Below are positions 8,681 to 18,390 of a DNA stretch of 54,682 nt, piece after piece. The notes below the pieces were generated by a model, which was not told the DNA's origin, searched no databases, and saw nothing but the letters and a program-made list of their open reading frames with translations. Origin of the DNA: Candidatus Aminicenantota bacterium (lineage in GTDB: Bacteria > Acidobacteriota > Aminicenantia > Aminicenantales > Saccharicenantaceae); NCBI GenBank assembly GCA_013178315.1, contig JABLWX010000032.1, positions 1 to 54,682 on the forward strand, in the 5' to 3' direction. A program made the translations under genes and the position numbers. Numbering within the stretch: the stretch's first letter is position 1; each line of letters opens with the position of its first letter.

Positions 8681-9523
8681 ATGGACTGGCAAAGAATTGA
8701 CCACCTGATAGACCTGGCCCTGGCTGAAGACCTGCCAGCCGGCGATATCACCACCGAGGCCATAATACCGGAAGAGGAACTGGCGAGGGCAATGTTCCAG
8801 GCCAAGCAGGTCGGGGTGCTGGCCGGTATCGAGGTAGCGAACAGGGTTTTTCTAAGGCTGGACCCGGGGGTTGAATTCATAAAAAGGCTGGAAGATGGCC
8901 AGGCGTTCGAGCCGGGCCAGGTCCTGGCCGAGGTCAGCGGCCGGGCCGCATCGCTGCTGAAAGGGGAGAGGACCGCTCTTAATTTTCTCCAGCGACTATC
9001 GGGAGTGGCCAGCCTGACCAGATTATTTGTTGAGGCCACCGGGGGAACAAGGGCCAGGATCCTGGATACCAGGAAAACCACTCCCGGCTGGCGGCAGCTG
9101 GAGAAATATGCCGTCAGGATGGGAGGCGGGACCAACCACCGGATGAGCCTGTCCGACATGATGTTGATCAAGGATAACCATCTCCGGCAGGCCGGGGGAA
9201 TTGCTCCCGCCCTGAAGAAAGCCAGGGAGTATCTCAGGGCCAGGTCCCTGGCAGATGTCAAAATCGAAGTTGAGGCTACCAGCCTGGCCGAGGTCAGGGA
9301 AGCGCTGGACAACGGAGCCGACTGGATTATGCTGGACAACATGACGGTGGAAGAAATCAGGGCGGCCGTAGAACTGGTTTCAGGCCGGGTGCCCCTGGAA
9401 GCCTCGGGTCGGGTCAACCTTCAGAATGTCCGCGAACTGGCCCTGACCGGTGTTGATTACATATCGGTCGGAGCGCTGACCCATTCCTTTAAGTCGGCCG
9501 ATATTTCTCTTGAATTTCTTTGA
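8681..9523 (+). CDS. nadC: Nicotinate-nucleotide pyrophosphorylase (quinolinate phosphoribosyltransferase)
   Basis: Converts quinolinate and PRPP to nicotinate mononucleotide, CO2 and PPi in de novo NAD synthesis. It has the family length (280 residues). The N-terminal ALAEDLPAGDITTEA matches the QPRTase N-terminal domain; the barrel carries LDTRKTTPGWR, then GGGTNHRMSLSDMMLIKDNH, the PRPP/quinolinate-binding segments. Late barrel strands VEVEATSLAEV and IMLDNM are also present. The start is fixed by family alignment: no Shine-Dalgarno sequence precedes it. nadB follows after 13 bp. nadA, the third gene of the pathway, is not in this window. Confidence 0.96.
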   Translation: MDWQRIDHLIDLALAEDLPAGDITTEAIIPEEELARAMFQAKQVGVLAGIEVANRVFLRLDPGVEFIKRLEDGQAFEPGQVLAEVSGRAASLLKGERTALNFLQRLSGVASLTRLFVEATGGTRARILDTRKTTPGWRQLEKYAVRMGGGTNHRMSLSDMMLIKDNHLRQAGGIAPALKKAREYLRARSLADVKIEVEATSLAEVREALDNGADWIMLDNMTVEEIRAAVELVSGRVPLEASGRVNLQNVRELALTGVDYISVGALTHSFKSADISLEFL

Positions 9524-9536
9524 GAACGCGTAACCA

Positions 9537-11123
9537 ATGCTGAAGAAAAAACACGAACAAGAAGAATACTTTTCAGACCTGTTGATTATCGGCGGGGGCA
9601 TAGCCGGGGCCACGGCGGCTCTGGAAGCAGCCGGCCTGGGGCTGGAAGTAAACCTGGTGATCAAGTCTTCCGGTCCCGAAGGCTCAAATACTTTCTGGGC
9701 TCAGGGTGGCATAGTTTCCTTCGGAGACGATGACGACCCCGAGTTGCTCAAGTCAGACATCCTCAAGGCTGGCGACCAGATCAACAATCCCGAAGCGGTG
9801 GAAGTGCTCGTGAGCGAGGGCCAGCGGGCCATCGAGCGGATTCTGATTAATGAATTAAAGATACCCTTTGCCCGCTCTTCCCCGGAGAAGCTGGATTATG
9901 CCCTGGAAGGGGGTCATTCCCGGCGCCGGATTCTTCACGTGGAGGATGCTACCGGGCGGAGGATTTCCACCTCTCTCATGGACAGGCTCCGGCGGCTTCC
10001 CAACGTTCACCTCTTTTTTGACCATACGGCCGTCGACCTGCTGACCGTTCCGCATCATTCCACCAGCCCGCTCAGCTATTACCGGGAGCCCTGTTGCCTG
10101 GGAGCTTATGTGCTTGACAACCGGAGCAGGAGGGTAAAAAAATTCCTGGCCCCCCATACCATCCTGGCCACCGGCGGTTGCGGGGCCGTGTACCAGTTTA
10201 CCTCCAATCCAAGAACTACAGTCGGTGCCGGCTACGCCATGGCCCTCCGGGCCGGAGCCAGGATAGTGAACATGGAGTACATCCAGTTCCACCCGACTTC
10301 TCTCTATCACCGCGAAGCTGACGGTTTCCTGATTTCGGAGTCGGTCAGGGGAGAAGGGGCCAGGCTCAAGACCAGGGATGGTCGGACCTTCATGGAGAAA
10401 TACAGTCCACAGAAGGACCTGGCCCCGCGGGATGAGGTGGCCAGGGCCATATACCAGGAAATGATCAATACCAATTCCAGCTTCGTTCTGCTCGACCTGG
10501 CCAGCTATGCCAGGGTGGATATCAAGAAAAGGTTTCCCTACATTTATAAAACCTGCCTGCAGTACGGCATAGACATTACCAGGGAACCGATTCCCGTGGT
10601 TCCGGCCGCCCATTTCTGCTGCGGCGGGGTGCTGGTCGACACCTGGGGAAGAAGTTCCCTGAACGGTCTGTATGCCGTGGGTGAGGTGGCCTGCAGTGGA
10701 GTTCACGGGGCCAACCGGCTGGCCTCCACTTCGCTGCTGGAAGGCCTGGTCTGGGCTATTCGAGCAGTCCGGCATATTTCCGATCATTTCCAGCCGGGCT
10801 TCCCTTACGACCCATCACTCATTCGACCCTGGTACTACCCGGAGAACGAGGAGGACATCGACCCGGCCTTGATTCATCAGGACTGGGCCACCATCCGGAG
10901 CACCATGTGGAACTACGCAGGCATCATCAGGACGGCCAAGAGGCTGGAGAGGGCCCGGGCTGACCTGGAATACCTCAAGCACCGGATTGATAAATTTTAT
11001 AGGGAAGCTCCCATGGACCCGGAAATCGTAGACCTGCGGCACGGCATCCAGGTGGCCCTGATGATTACCCAGGCGGCCCTGGCCAACACCGAGAGTCGGG
11101 GCTGCCATTTCCGCCAGGACTGA
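9537..11123 (+). CDS. nadB: L-aspartate oxidase
   Basis: FAD enzyme that oxidises L-aspartate to iminoaspartate, the first step of quinolinate and NAD synthesis. At 528 residues it is typical of the family. The dinucleotide-binding motif GGGIAGATAALEA lies at about 19-31. Substrate-domain landmarks SNTFWAQGG, SVRGEGARL and the FAD-binding GLYAVGEVACSGVHGANRL are all present, and the C-terminal helical domain ends at ANTESRG. The start has only a weak ribosome site, so translation is probably coupled to nadC 13 bp upstream. The NadA partner must be encoded elsewhere or replaced. Confidence 0.95.
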   Translation: MLKKKHEQEEYFSDLLIIGGGIAGATAALEAAGLGLEVNLVIKSSGPEGSNTFWAQGGIVSFGDDDDPELLKSDILKAGDQINNPEAVEVLVSEGQRAIERILINELKIPFARSSPEKLDYALEGGHSRRRILHVEDATGRRISTSLMDRLRRLPNVHLFFDHTAVDLLTVPHHSTSPLSYYREPCCLGAYVLDNRSRRVKKFLAPHTILATGGCGAVYQFTSNPRTTVGAGYAMALRAGARIVNMEYIQFHPTSLYHREADGFLISESVRGEGARLKTRDGRTFMEKYSPQKDLAPRDEVARAIYQEMINTNSSFVLLDLASYARVDIKKRFPYIYKTCLQYGIDITREPIPVVPAAHFCCGGVLVDTWGRSSLNGLYAVGEVACSGVHGANRLASTSLLEGLVWAIRAVRHISDHFQPGFPYDPSLIRPWYYPENEEDIDPALIHQDWATIRSTMWNYAGIIRTAKRLERARADLEYLKHRIDKFYREAPMDPEIVDLRHGIQVALMITQAALANTESRGCHFRQD

Positions 11124-11172
11124 AACCCCGAAAAATTGGTCCCGGGCAGTGGCAGATTGGGTGGAGCTGTTC

Positions 11173-11178
11173 TATAAT
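11173..11178 (+). promoter_or_regulatory. Predicted -10 box upstream of ileS
   Basis: A perfect TATAAT stands 33 bp before the preferred ileS ATG. The hexamer 17 bp upstream (TGGCAG) is a poor -35 match. It could drive the ileS-lspA-lgt-rluA-family operon, with possible read-through from nadB. Confidence 0.4.
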
Positions 11179-11211
11179 AGAAAAAATTGATTTACCCGGT
11201 GGAGAATGCCG

Positions 11212-13991
11212 ATGTCTGAACCGATTGACCTCAAAAAGAGCCTGAACCTGCCCCAGACTTCTTTTGCCATGAAGGCCCAGCTGGCCCAGAAAGAGCCGGA
11301 AATAATCAAGAAGTGGGACGGTATGAACCTTTACGAAAGGATCATACAGAGCAGGAAGGACCGGCCGACATTTGTCCTGCATGACGGCCCGCCCTATGCC
11401 AATGGCCATATCCACCTGGGGACGGCCCTTAACAAGATACTCAAGGATTTTATCGTCAAGTCCAGGACGATGATGGGGTACCTGTCTCCGTACATACCGG
11501 GCTGGGACTGCCATGGTTTGCCCATTGAAATCAGGGTTGACCAGCTGCTTGGAACCAGGAAAAAGGAGATGTCATCGACATCAGGGAAGAATGCCGCAAG
11601 TATGCCCTGAAATTCATCGACATACAGAGGGAGGAGTTCCGGCGGCTGGGTGTTTTCGGCGACTGGAAGAATCCCTACCTGACCATGAACCCGGGTTACG
11701 AAGCCGACATATTGAGATTCCTGGCGGAATTTTTTGCTTCGGGTAATATTTACAAGGGGAAGAGGCCGGTTCACTGGTGCCTTCACTGCCAGACCGCCCT
11801 GGCCGAGGCCGAGATTGAATACAAGGAGAAAAAATCACCGTCGATTTATGTCAAGTTCCCCATGATTTCGGACCTGTCGGAGAAATTGCCGCAGCTGCGG
11901 GGAAAAAAGGTTTCGGTAATCATCTGGACCACAACTCCCTGGACCCTGCCGGCCAACCTGGCCATCGCCTTCCATCCGGATTATGAATACTCGGTGGCCG
12001 AGGTCGGAAACGAGGTGTTCATCCTGGCCAGGAGGTTGCTGCCGGTGGTGGCCGAGGAACTGGGCTGGGCCAGCTACCGGGAACTGGCCGTCCTGACGGG
12101 CCGCGACCTGGAAGGCCTGAAGGCCCGCCATCCTTTTATCAACCGGGAATCTGTTTTTGTCCTGGCCGATTATGTCACCCTGGAGGACGGGACCGGTTGC
12201 GTCCACACCGCCCCGGGCCATGGCTATGACGATTACCTGACCGGCCTGGCCTACGGCCTGGATATTTATACCCCGGTCGATGAAGAAGGCCGGTTCCTGG
12301 CCCAGGTTGAACGTTACGGCGGACTGAATGTCTTCGAGGCCAATCCGAAGATAGTGTCGGATATGCAGAAGGAAGGGACCCTGCTCAAGCAGGCCGAAGT
12401 CAGCCATTCCTACCCGCACTGCTGGCGCTGCAAACAGCCGGTCATCTTCAGGGCTACCGAGCAGTGGTTCATCTCCATGGACAAGAACGGCCTGCGGGAA
12501 AAGACCCTGGAAGAAATCAAGAAAATCCGCTGGATTCCGTACTGGGGCGAAGAGAGAATAGCCAACATGATGCAGAGCCGGCCCGACTGGTGCATCTCGC
12601 GTCAGCGGTCCTGGGGTGTGCCCATCCCGGCCTTTTATTGCGAAAATTGCGGCTACATCCTGGCCGATGAGCATATCACCCGGAGGGTGGCCGATATCTT
12701 TGAAAAACACGGTTCCAACTCCTGGTTTGAGAAGCCGGCTTCTGAGTTGCTTCCGCCGGGACAAAAATGCCCGAGCTGCGGTGGCCAGAGGTTCAAAAAA
12801 GAAAATAACATCCTGGATGTCTGGTTTGAATCAGGGGCCAGCCATGGCATCCTGGGCAAGAGTCCAGAATTGCCCTGGCCGGCTGACCTCTATGTTGAAG
12901 GCCATGACCAGTACCGGGGCTGGTTCAACAGCTCCCTGGTGATCGGGGTGGGGGCCAGGAATGGTTCGCCCTACCGTACCTGTCTGACCCACGGTTTTGT
13001 CCTGGACGAACAGGGCCGGGCCATGTCCAAGTCCCTGGGCAATATTATCGAGCCCGGAGAGATTATTTCCAAGCACGGCGCCGAAATCCTGAGGCTCTGG
13101 GTGGCCATGCTCAACTACAAGGAAGATGCCCGCTTCGGCCAGGAAATCCTGCAGCGGCTGGTCGAGGCCTACCGTAAGATTCGCAATACCTGGCGCTTTC
13201 TGCTGGGCAATCTTTACGATTTTCATCCCGATACCGACCGGCTGCGGCCGGAAGAAATGCTCTGGCTCGACCGCTGGATTCTGGAGAGGGCCCGCCAGGT
13301 GCGGCAGAGGGTGGTGAAGGCCTACGAGGACTATGAATTTCACATCGTCTTTCACTCTCTCTACAACTTTTTTACCGTTGACCTCAGTGCTTTCTACCTG
13401 GACGTGATCAAGGACCGGATGTACTGTTCCGGTCCGGCCTCAAAGTTACGCCGGTCAGGGCAGACGGCCATGTTCCTGGTTTTGGAGAATACCCTGAGGC
13501 TGATGGCCCCGATTCTTCCTTTCACGGCCGACGAGGCCTGGGAGGCCATGCCTGGTTTCAAGGATAAGGCCGGTTCGGTGCACCTCTGCTCTTTTCCCGA
13601 GGATAGCCGGCCCTGGCTGGAGCCGGAATTGATGCAGAAGGTCGAGCTCTTGCTGGAAATAAGGGAGCAGGTCCAGAAAGAAATGGAGAAGGCCCGGGAA
13701 GCCAGGCTGATAGGTAATTCATTGGAAGCCCGGCTGGTTTTCCAGGCTCCCGGTGAAGTTTTTGACCTCATGGAAGAATTTAAGGACGACCTGCCGTCGC
13801 TGTTCATCGTTTCGGAGGTTGAGGTCAGTCCGGTGGGGGACGGGGAGCTGGTTGTGTCCGTGGGCAGAGCTGGCGGACAGAAATGCGAACGCTGCTGGAA
13901 TTATTCATCGAGCGTTGGCCAGGACCGGGACTATCCGGCAGTCTGTGAGCGCTGTGCCCGGGTGCTCAGGGCGGAAATGAAACTTAAGTAA
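11212..13991 (+). CDS. ileS: Isoleucine--tRNA ligase, reading frame broken once
   Basis: Charges tRNA-Ile with isoleucine and edits valine. The coding sequence lies in two frames: 11212-about 11565 and about 11566-13991, the latter one base back. Together they give about 926 residues, the normal length. The first part has the ATP motif HIHLG; the second has the editing domain ([24 protein letters not shown]), the KMSKS-type loop AMSKS and a C-terminal zinc site with two CxxC pairs (CERCW and CERCARV). The two frames join at a run of five A (11560-11564): KK before it and [13 protein letters not shown] after it fit the family if one base is restored. A missing base in the sequence or a real mutation is most likely; -1 recoding is possible. 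Start: the ATG at 11212 is better spaced from GGTGGAG than the ATG at 11206. Confidence 0.9.
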
Positions 13992-13994
13992 ACC

Positions 13995-14510
13995 ATGACC
14001 ATTTTCAGGAAGAATTATTTTTATTTTATTTTCATCCTGTTCTGGCTGGCCCTGGATCAGCTGACCAAGTTCCTGGTGGCCAGGTCGCTGGCCCTATACC
14101 AAGTTGTGGAGGTGATCCCGGGCTTCTTCAACTTGACCAGGGTCCATAACCGGGGGGCCATCTTCGGTTTCCTGGGCAACAGCGGCAGCTCTCTGGCCCT
14201 GGTGGTCTTAAATGTCGGAGCCCTGCTGGCCTTTGCCGTGGTTACCTATTATTTTCTGAAAACCCCGTCCGAAATGTTTCTGACCAGAATTTCCTTTGCC
14301 CTGATTATCAGCGGGGCCATGGGAAATATTCTGGACCGGATCTTAAGGGGCTACGTGATCGATTTCCTTGACTTCTACGTTGGGAGGTTTCACTGGCCGT
14401 TCTTCAACCTGGCCGATAGCTGCATCACCGTCGGGGCAGCCCTGCTGGTCTTTAATCTATTCAGGAGTCAGAAGAAATGTTCCCCATCCTCTTCCGAGTC
14501 GGTCCGATAA
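13995..14510 (+). CDS. lspA: Lipoprotein signal peptidase (signal peptidase II)
   Basis: Inner-membrane aspartyl protease that cleaves the signal peptide of diacylglyceryl-modified prolipoproteins. It has 171 residues with four hydrophobic helices. Conserved motifs are LDQLTK near the N-terminus, NRGAIFGF, and the two catalytic Asp regions GNILDRI and NLADSCITVG. It starts three bases after the ileS stop, the classic ileS-lspA order, and overlaps lgt by 34 bp, so the two lipoprotein-maturation steps are co-expressed. Substrates in this window would include the DUF5107-TPR and glycosidase lipoproteins. Confidence 0.95.
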   Translation: MTIFRKNYFYFIFILFWLALDQLTKFLVARSLALYQVVEVIPGFFNLTRVHNRGAIFGFLGNSGSSLALVVLNVGALLAFAVVTYYFLKTPSEMFLTRISFALIISGAMGNILDRILRGYVIDFLDFYVGRFHWPFFNLADSCITVGAALLVFNLFRSQKKCSPSSSESVR

Positions 14511-15274
14511 CGGTTCATACCTACGGCTTCTTCATGGCCCTGGGGGTGGCCGCGGCTCTCTGGTTCATCTATGTACAGGCCAGGAAGCTCGGCTACGATA
14601 CCAATAAGCTGCTCGATGCCGCTTTCTGGATAATCCTGATTTCACTCATCGGAGCCAAGCTGATCCTTTTTTTCAGCCATTTTTCGTATTACCTGGAAAA
14701 CCCGGGCGAACTCCTGTCGCTGGCCAGGTCGGGAGGAGTTTTCCAGGGGGGACTGACCTTCGGGGTCATTTTTGCCATCATCTATTTGCGAAAAAAGAAA
14801 ATACCGCTGTGGCCGACGGCCGACCTGGTGGCCCCGGCTGTGGCCCTGGGACACGGCTTTGGCCGGCTGGGATGTTTTTCTGCCAGTTGCTGCTACGGCC
14901 GCGAGTGTTCGCTGCCCTGGGCGGTAGTTTTCAAGAATGAATATGCCCATGAACTGACCGGCATTCCGCTCAACACACCGCTGCATCCGGTTCAGCTGTA
15001 TGAAGCCGGGCTTAATTTTCTGAATTTCGTCATTCTGTTTGCGGTTCTGAAACGTCGCAAATTTTCCGGCCAGGTTTTCAGCCTTTACATAATAAATTAC
15101 TCAATCATTCGTTTTTTCACCGAGTATTTCCGGGGAGACCATGAAGACAAGGCCTACATCCTGAGGGGGGAAACGGCCCTCGGCAGCCTGTCCCTGCCCC
15201 AGCTCTACTGCCTGGCCGGGCTGGTGGCCGGAATCATCCTGTTCTTAGTGATGAGACGCAGAAAAAGTGATTGA
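14477..15274 (+). CDS. lgt: Prolipoprotein diacylglyceryl transferase
   Basis: Transfers diacylglyceryl from phosphatidylglycerol to the lipobox cysteine of prolipoproteins, in the inner membrane. It has 265 residues and about seven hydrophobic helices. The N-terminal HTYGFFMALGV, the central GHGFGRLGCF and the downstream HPVQLYEAG correspond to the conserved Lgt segments. The ATG has AGGAG nine bases upstream, inside the lspA coding sequence. The pseudouridine synthase gene overlaps its end by eight bases. Confidence 0.95.
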   Translation: MFPILFRVGPITVHTYGFFMALGVAAALWFIYVQARKLGYDTNKLLDAAFWIILISLIGAKLILFFSHFSYYLENPGELLSLARSGGVFQGGLTFGVIFAIIYLRKKKIPLWPTADLVAPAVALGHGFGRLGCFSASCCYGRECSLPWAVVFKNEYAHELTGIPLNTPLHPVQLYEAGLNFLNFVILFAVLKRRKFSGQVFSLYIINYSIIRFFTEYFRGDHEDKAYILRGETALGSLSLPQLYCLAGLVAGIILFLVMRRRKSD

Positions 15275-16187
15275 GAAAAAATTCCTGGTTGAATCAACTG
15301 AAAATATCCGCCTGGACCTATTCCTGAAAGCCGGGTTGCCGGAGCTGAGCCGGGCCCAGGTCCAGAGGGCCATAAGGGAAGGGCTGGTTCTGGTCAATGG
15401 ACGAAAGGCCAGGCCTGGACAGAGACTGAAAGAAGGGGACCGGATAGAGCTGTTCCTTCCCGAACTCAGCCCAGAAGATAGGCTTCAACCCGAGCCGATT
15501 GACCTGCATATTATCTACGAGGATGAACATATCGTGGTGCTGGACAAACCGTCCGGGCTGGTGGTTCATCCAGGAGCTGGTGTCAAGCGGGGGACCCTGG
15601 TTCATGGGCTGTTGTACCGCTATCCGGAAATAGCGGCCGTGGGTTCTGCTGCCCGCCCGGGAATAGTTCACCGCCTGGACAAGGATACCTCGGGTGTGAT
15701 GGTGGTGGCCCGAACCAATCTTGCCTACCAGTCGCTCCGGCAGCAGTTTGAGGACAGGACGATTCACAAGACCTACCTGGCCCTGGCCCGGGGCCGGTTC
15801 AGGCAGAAAAAGGGCATAATCGATCTTCCCCTGGGTCGCCATGTCCATCACCGGGAAAAAATATCGGTCCGGACCAGGAAGCCGCGAGTGGCCATTACTC
15901 ATTATGAAGTCCTGAGGGAATTCAGGGAAACTACATTCCTGGCCCTGCGTCCGGTGACCGGGCGGACCCATCAACTGCGGGTTCATTTATCAGCCATCGG
16001 GCATCCTCTCCTCGGGGACACCAGGTACGGGGGAAGCGGCCGCCAGAAGCCCGGGTGCCCGCGCCTGTTCCTGCATGCCTGGAAGCTCCAGCTGCGGCAT
16101 CCCGGGAGCGGCCGGGAAATGGAATTCGAAAGCCCCCTGCCCCCGGTGCTTAAGGAAATCCTTGAGAAAGAGCCGGGGCTAAAGTAA
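15267..16187 (+). CDS. RluA/RluD-family 23S rRNA pseudouridine synthase
   Basis: Isomerises uridines to pseudouridine, probably in 23S rRNA. The 306-residue protein has an N-terminal S4 RNA-binding domain (about 15-75; RAQVQRAIREGLVLVNG) and a catalytic domain with the signature HRLDKDTSG, whose Asp is the nucleophile, and GRTHQLRVHL near the end. The start is a GTG overlapping the lgt stop by eight bases, consistent with translational coupling. Placement after lspA is common for RluD-type genes in many bacteria. The exact target positions cannot be read from sequence, so I leave the symbol blank. Confidence 0.92.
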   Translation: MIEKKFLVESTENIRLDLFLKAGLPELSRAQVQRAIREGLVLVNGRKARPGQRLKEGDRIELFLPELSPEDRLQPEPIDLHIIYEDEHIVVLDKPSGLVVHPGAGVKRGTLVHGLLYRYPEIAAVGSAARPGIVHRLDKDTSGVMVVARTNLAYQSLRQQFEDRTIHKTYLALARGRFRQKKGIIDLPLGRHVHHREKISVRTRKPRVAITHYEVLREFRETTFLALRPVTGRTHQLRVHLSAIGHPLLGDTRYGGSGRQKPGCPRLFLHAWKLQLRHPGSGREMEFESPLPPVLKEILEKEPGLK

Positions 16188-16201
16188 TTGGCTTGCTTAC
16201 C

Positions 16202-16230
16202 TTGAGTAAATCGCCTTTTTTTACTATTAT
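16202..16230 (+). promoter_or_regulatory. Predicted promoter of the EF-G-like gene
   Basis: TTGAGT (16202-16207) and TATTAT (16225-16230) are separated by 17 bp, in the gap after the pseudouridine synthase gene. The predicted start is near 16237, giving a leader of about 60 nt that ends in a GGAGG ribosome site before the ATG at 16297. Confidence 0.6.
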
Positions 16231-16296
16231 ATATACTCGTTTTGCTTTCCAAGAATCTCTTTCTTGGTCTGAATAAACCTAACTGGAGGAATTACA

Positions 16297-18390
16297 ATGG
16301 CCGATTACAGCCCGGATAAGCTCAGGAACATTGCCTTCATAGGACATGGTTCGTCCGGAAAGACCTCGCTGACGGCGGCCGTCCTGTTCGACGGCGGGGT
16401 AACCACCAGGCTGACCAAGGTGGACAAGGGAAACACTGTCACCGACTATGACCCTGAAGAAATAGAGAGAAAGATATCCATCAACTCTGCTCCCTGTTTT
16501 GTGGAGTGGAAAGGAAACAAGATTAACATAATAGATACGCCCGGTTACAGCAGCTTTCTCTGGGATACCAGGGCCAGCCTCCGGGCGGTGGATTCAGCCC
16601 TGGTCCTGGTTTGCGGGGTGGCCGGGGTGGAAGTGGGTACGGAAAAAGTCTGGGAAATGCTGGAAGAGCTTCAGCTGCCCAGGATGCTGGTGGTCAACAA
16701 GCTGGACCGGGAAAATTCCAGTTTCAAGCGTACGGTCGAAGAGATCCAGCAGTTTTTCGGACGCCAGGCCATACCCGTCCAGATCCCGGTGGGCGAGGAA
16801 AAGGACTTCTCCGGGGTGGTGGACCTGATCAAGAAGAAGGCCTACCTTTACGAGAAAGACGAGAGCGGAAAGTACCAGGAGGCCGAAATTCCGGCCAGCC
16901 TCAAGGAAGAAGTCGAAAAGAGATATACCCAGCTGGTGGAAATCGTGGCCGAGAGCGATGAAAAGCTGATGGAAAAATACTTCGAACAGGGAGAGCTGGC
17001 GGCCGAAGAACTCCTCCAGGGATTGAAGAAGAGTATACTATCGCACCAGATTTTTCCCATCTTTGCCGCCTCGGCTTTGACCAATATCGGAGTCCAGCAG
17101 GTTCTGGACGGGATCGTGGATTTCATGCCCTCCCCGGTAGAAAGGGGAAGCGTTAAAGCCAGGGTTAAAGGCCAGGAACAGGCTCTGCCGCTTTCGGCTG
17201 ACGGTCCCTTTGCCGCCCTGGTTTTCAAGACCATTTCCGACCCCTATACCGGGCGTATTTCGCTGCTCAGAGTTTTTTCGGGTAAGGTCAGCGGTGATGC
17301 CATTGTCAGCAACACCACCAAGGATACCGAGGAAAAGCTCGGTGGTATCTTCTTCCTGCAGGGAAAGGAGCAGGTGCCGGCCGGCCAGGTCCGGGCTGGC
17401 GACATAGTGGCCACGGCCAAGCTCAAGGCCACCCTGACCGGTGATACCCTGTGTGCCAAGGGAGCCGAAATTGAATTCGAGCCCATCAAGTTCCCTGAAC
17501 CATCCATTTCCTTTGCCATAGAACCCAAGACCAGGGCCGACGAGGACAAGATATCCCAGGCCACCCACCGGGTAACGGAAGAGGATCCGACCGTGAGAAT
17601 AGAGAGAGACCCGGAGACCAACCAGTTGCTGATTTCCGGCAACGGCGAACTCCACGTCCGGATCATCACCGACAAGCTCAAGAAGCGCTACAACGTGGAT
17701 GTCGACCTCAAGCCGCCCAAGATTCCTTACCGGGAAACGATCAAGGGCCGGTCCGACGTCCAGGGCAAGTACAAGAAACAGACCGGAGGCCGCGGCCAGT
17801 ACGGCGATTGTAAGATCAAGATGGAACCCCTGCCCCGCGGCAAGGATTTTGAATTCGAGGATAAAATCTTCGGTGGAGCCATTCCCAAGAACTTCATTCC
17901 TTCCATCGAGAAGGGTATCCAGGAGGCCCGGAAGAAGGGAGTCCTGGCCGGCTATCCGGTGGTCGATTTCAAGGTCATACTCTACGACGGTTCCTACCAT
18001 GAAGTGGACTCCTCCGATATCGCCTTCAAGATTGCCGCCTCCATGGCTTTCAAGAAGGGGATGAAGGAAGCCAGGCCGACCCTGCTGGAACCGGTGATGA
18101 ACGTTGAGATCTATACACCCGAAGCCTACATGGGCGATATCATGGGTGCTCTCAACGGTCGCCGCGGCAAGGTCCAGGGCATGGAGCAGAAGGGAAATAT
18201 GAGAATCCTGAAGGCCCAGGTGCCGATGGCCGAAATGCTTGATTTTGAGCCCACCCTGACCTCCATCACCGGAGGCCGGGGCTCCTTCATCATGGAATTT
18301 TCCCATTACGAAGAGGTGCCGGCTCAAATCCAGCAGAAGATAATCGCCGAGGCCATCAAGGAAGGCCGGGTCAAGCCCGAAGAAGAATAG
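16297..18390 (+). CDS. Elongation factor G-like GTPase (EF-G2 / FusA2 type)
   Basis: A 697-residue translational GTPase with all EF-G domains: G domain with P-loop GHGSSGKTS (16-24), NKLD (134-137), then domains II-V, ending with a GGRGSFIMEF strand. Two positions differ from canonical EF-G: the switch I Thr is Ser (KISINSA) and the switch II motif DTPGH is DTPGY (Tyr84), replacing the catalytic His. These features and the VEVGTEKVWE segment match the EF-G2 paralogue group, some members of which bind GTP with little ribosome-stimulated hydrolysis. It stands alone with its own promoter, not in a str operon (no rpsL, rpsG or tuf beside it). So it is probably a paralogue, not the main translocase, although the main gene is not visible to compare. 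Confidence 0.88.
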   Translation: MADYSPDKLRNIAFIGHGSSGKTSLTAAVLFDGGVTTRLTKVDKGNTVTDYDPEEIERKISINSAPCFVEWKGNKINIIDTPGYSSFLWDTRASLRAVDSALVLVCGVAGVEVGTEKVWEMLEELQLPRMLVVNKLDRENSSFKRTVEEIQQFFGRQAIPVQIPVGEEKDFSGVVDLIKKKAYLYEKDESGKYQEAEIPASLKEEVEKRYTQLVEIVAESDEKLMEKYFEQGELAAEELLQGLKKSILSHQIFPIFAASALTNIGVQQVLDGIVDFMPSPVERGSVKARVKGQEQALPLSADGPFAALVFKTISDPYTGRISLLRVFSGKVSGDAIVSNTTKDTEEKLGGIFFLQGKEQVPAGQVRAGDIVATAKLKATLTGDTLCAKGAEIEFEPIKFPEPSISFAIEPKTRADEDKISQATHRVTEEDPTVRIERDPETNQLLISGNGELHVRIITDKLKKRYNVDVDLKPPKIPYRETIKGRSDVQGKYKKQTGGRGQYGDCKIKMEPLPRGKDFEFEDKIFGGAIPKNFIPSIEKGIQEARKKGVLAGYPVVDFKVILYDGSYHEVDSSDIAFKIAASMAFKKGMKEARPTLLEPVMNVEIYTPEAYMGDIMGALNGRRGKVQGMEQKGNMRILKAQVPMAEMLDFEPTLTSITGGRGSFIMEFSHYEEVPAQIQQKIIAEAIKEGRVKPEEE

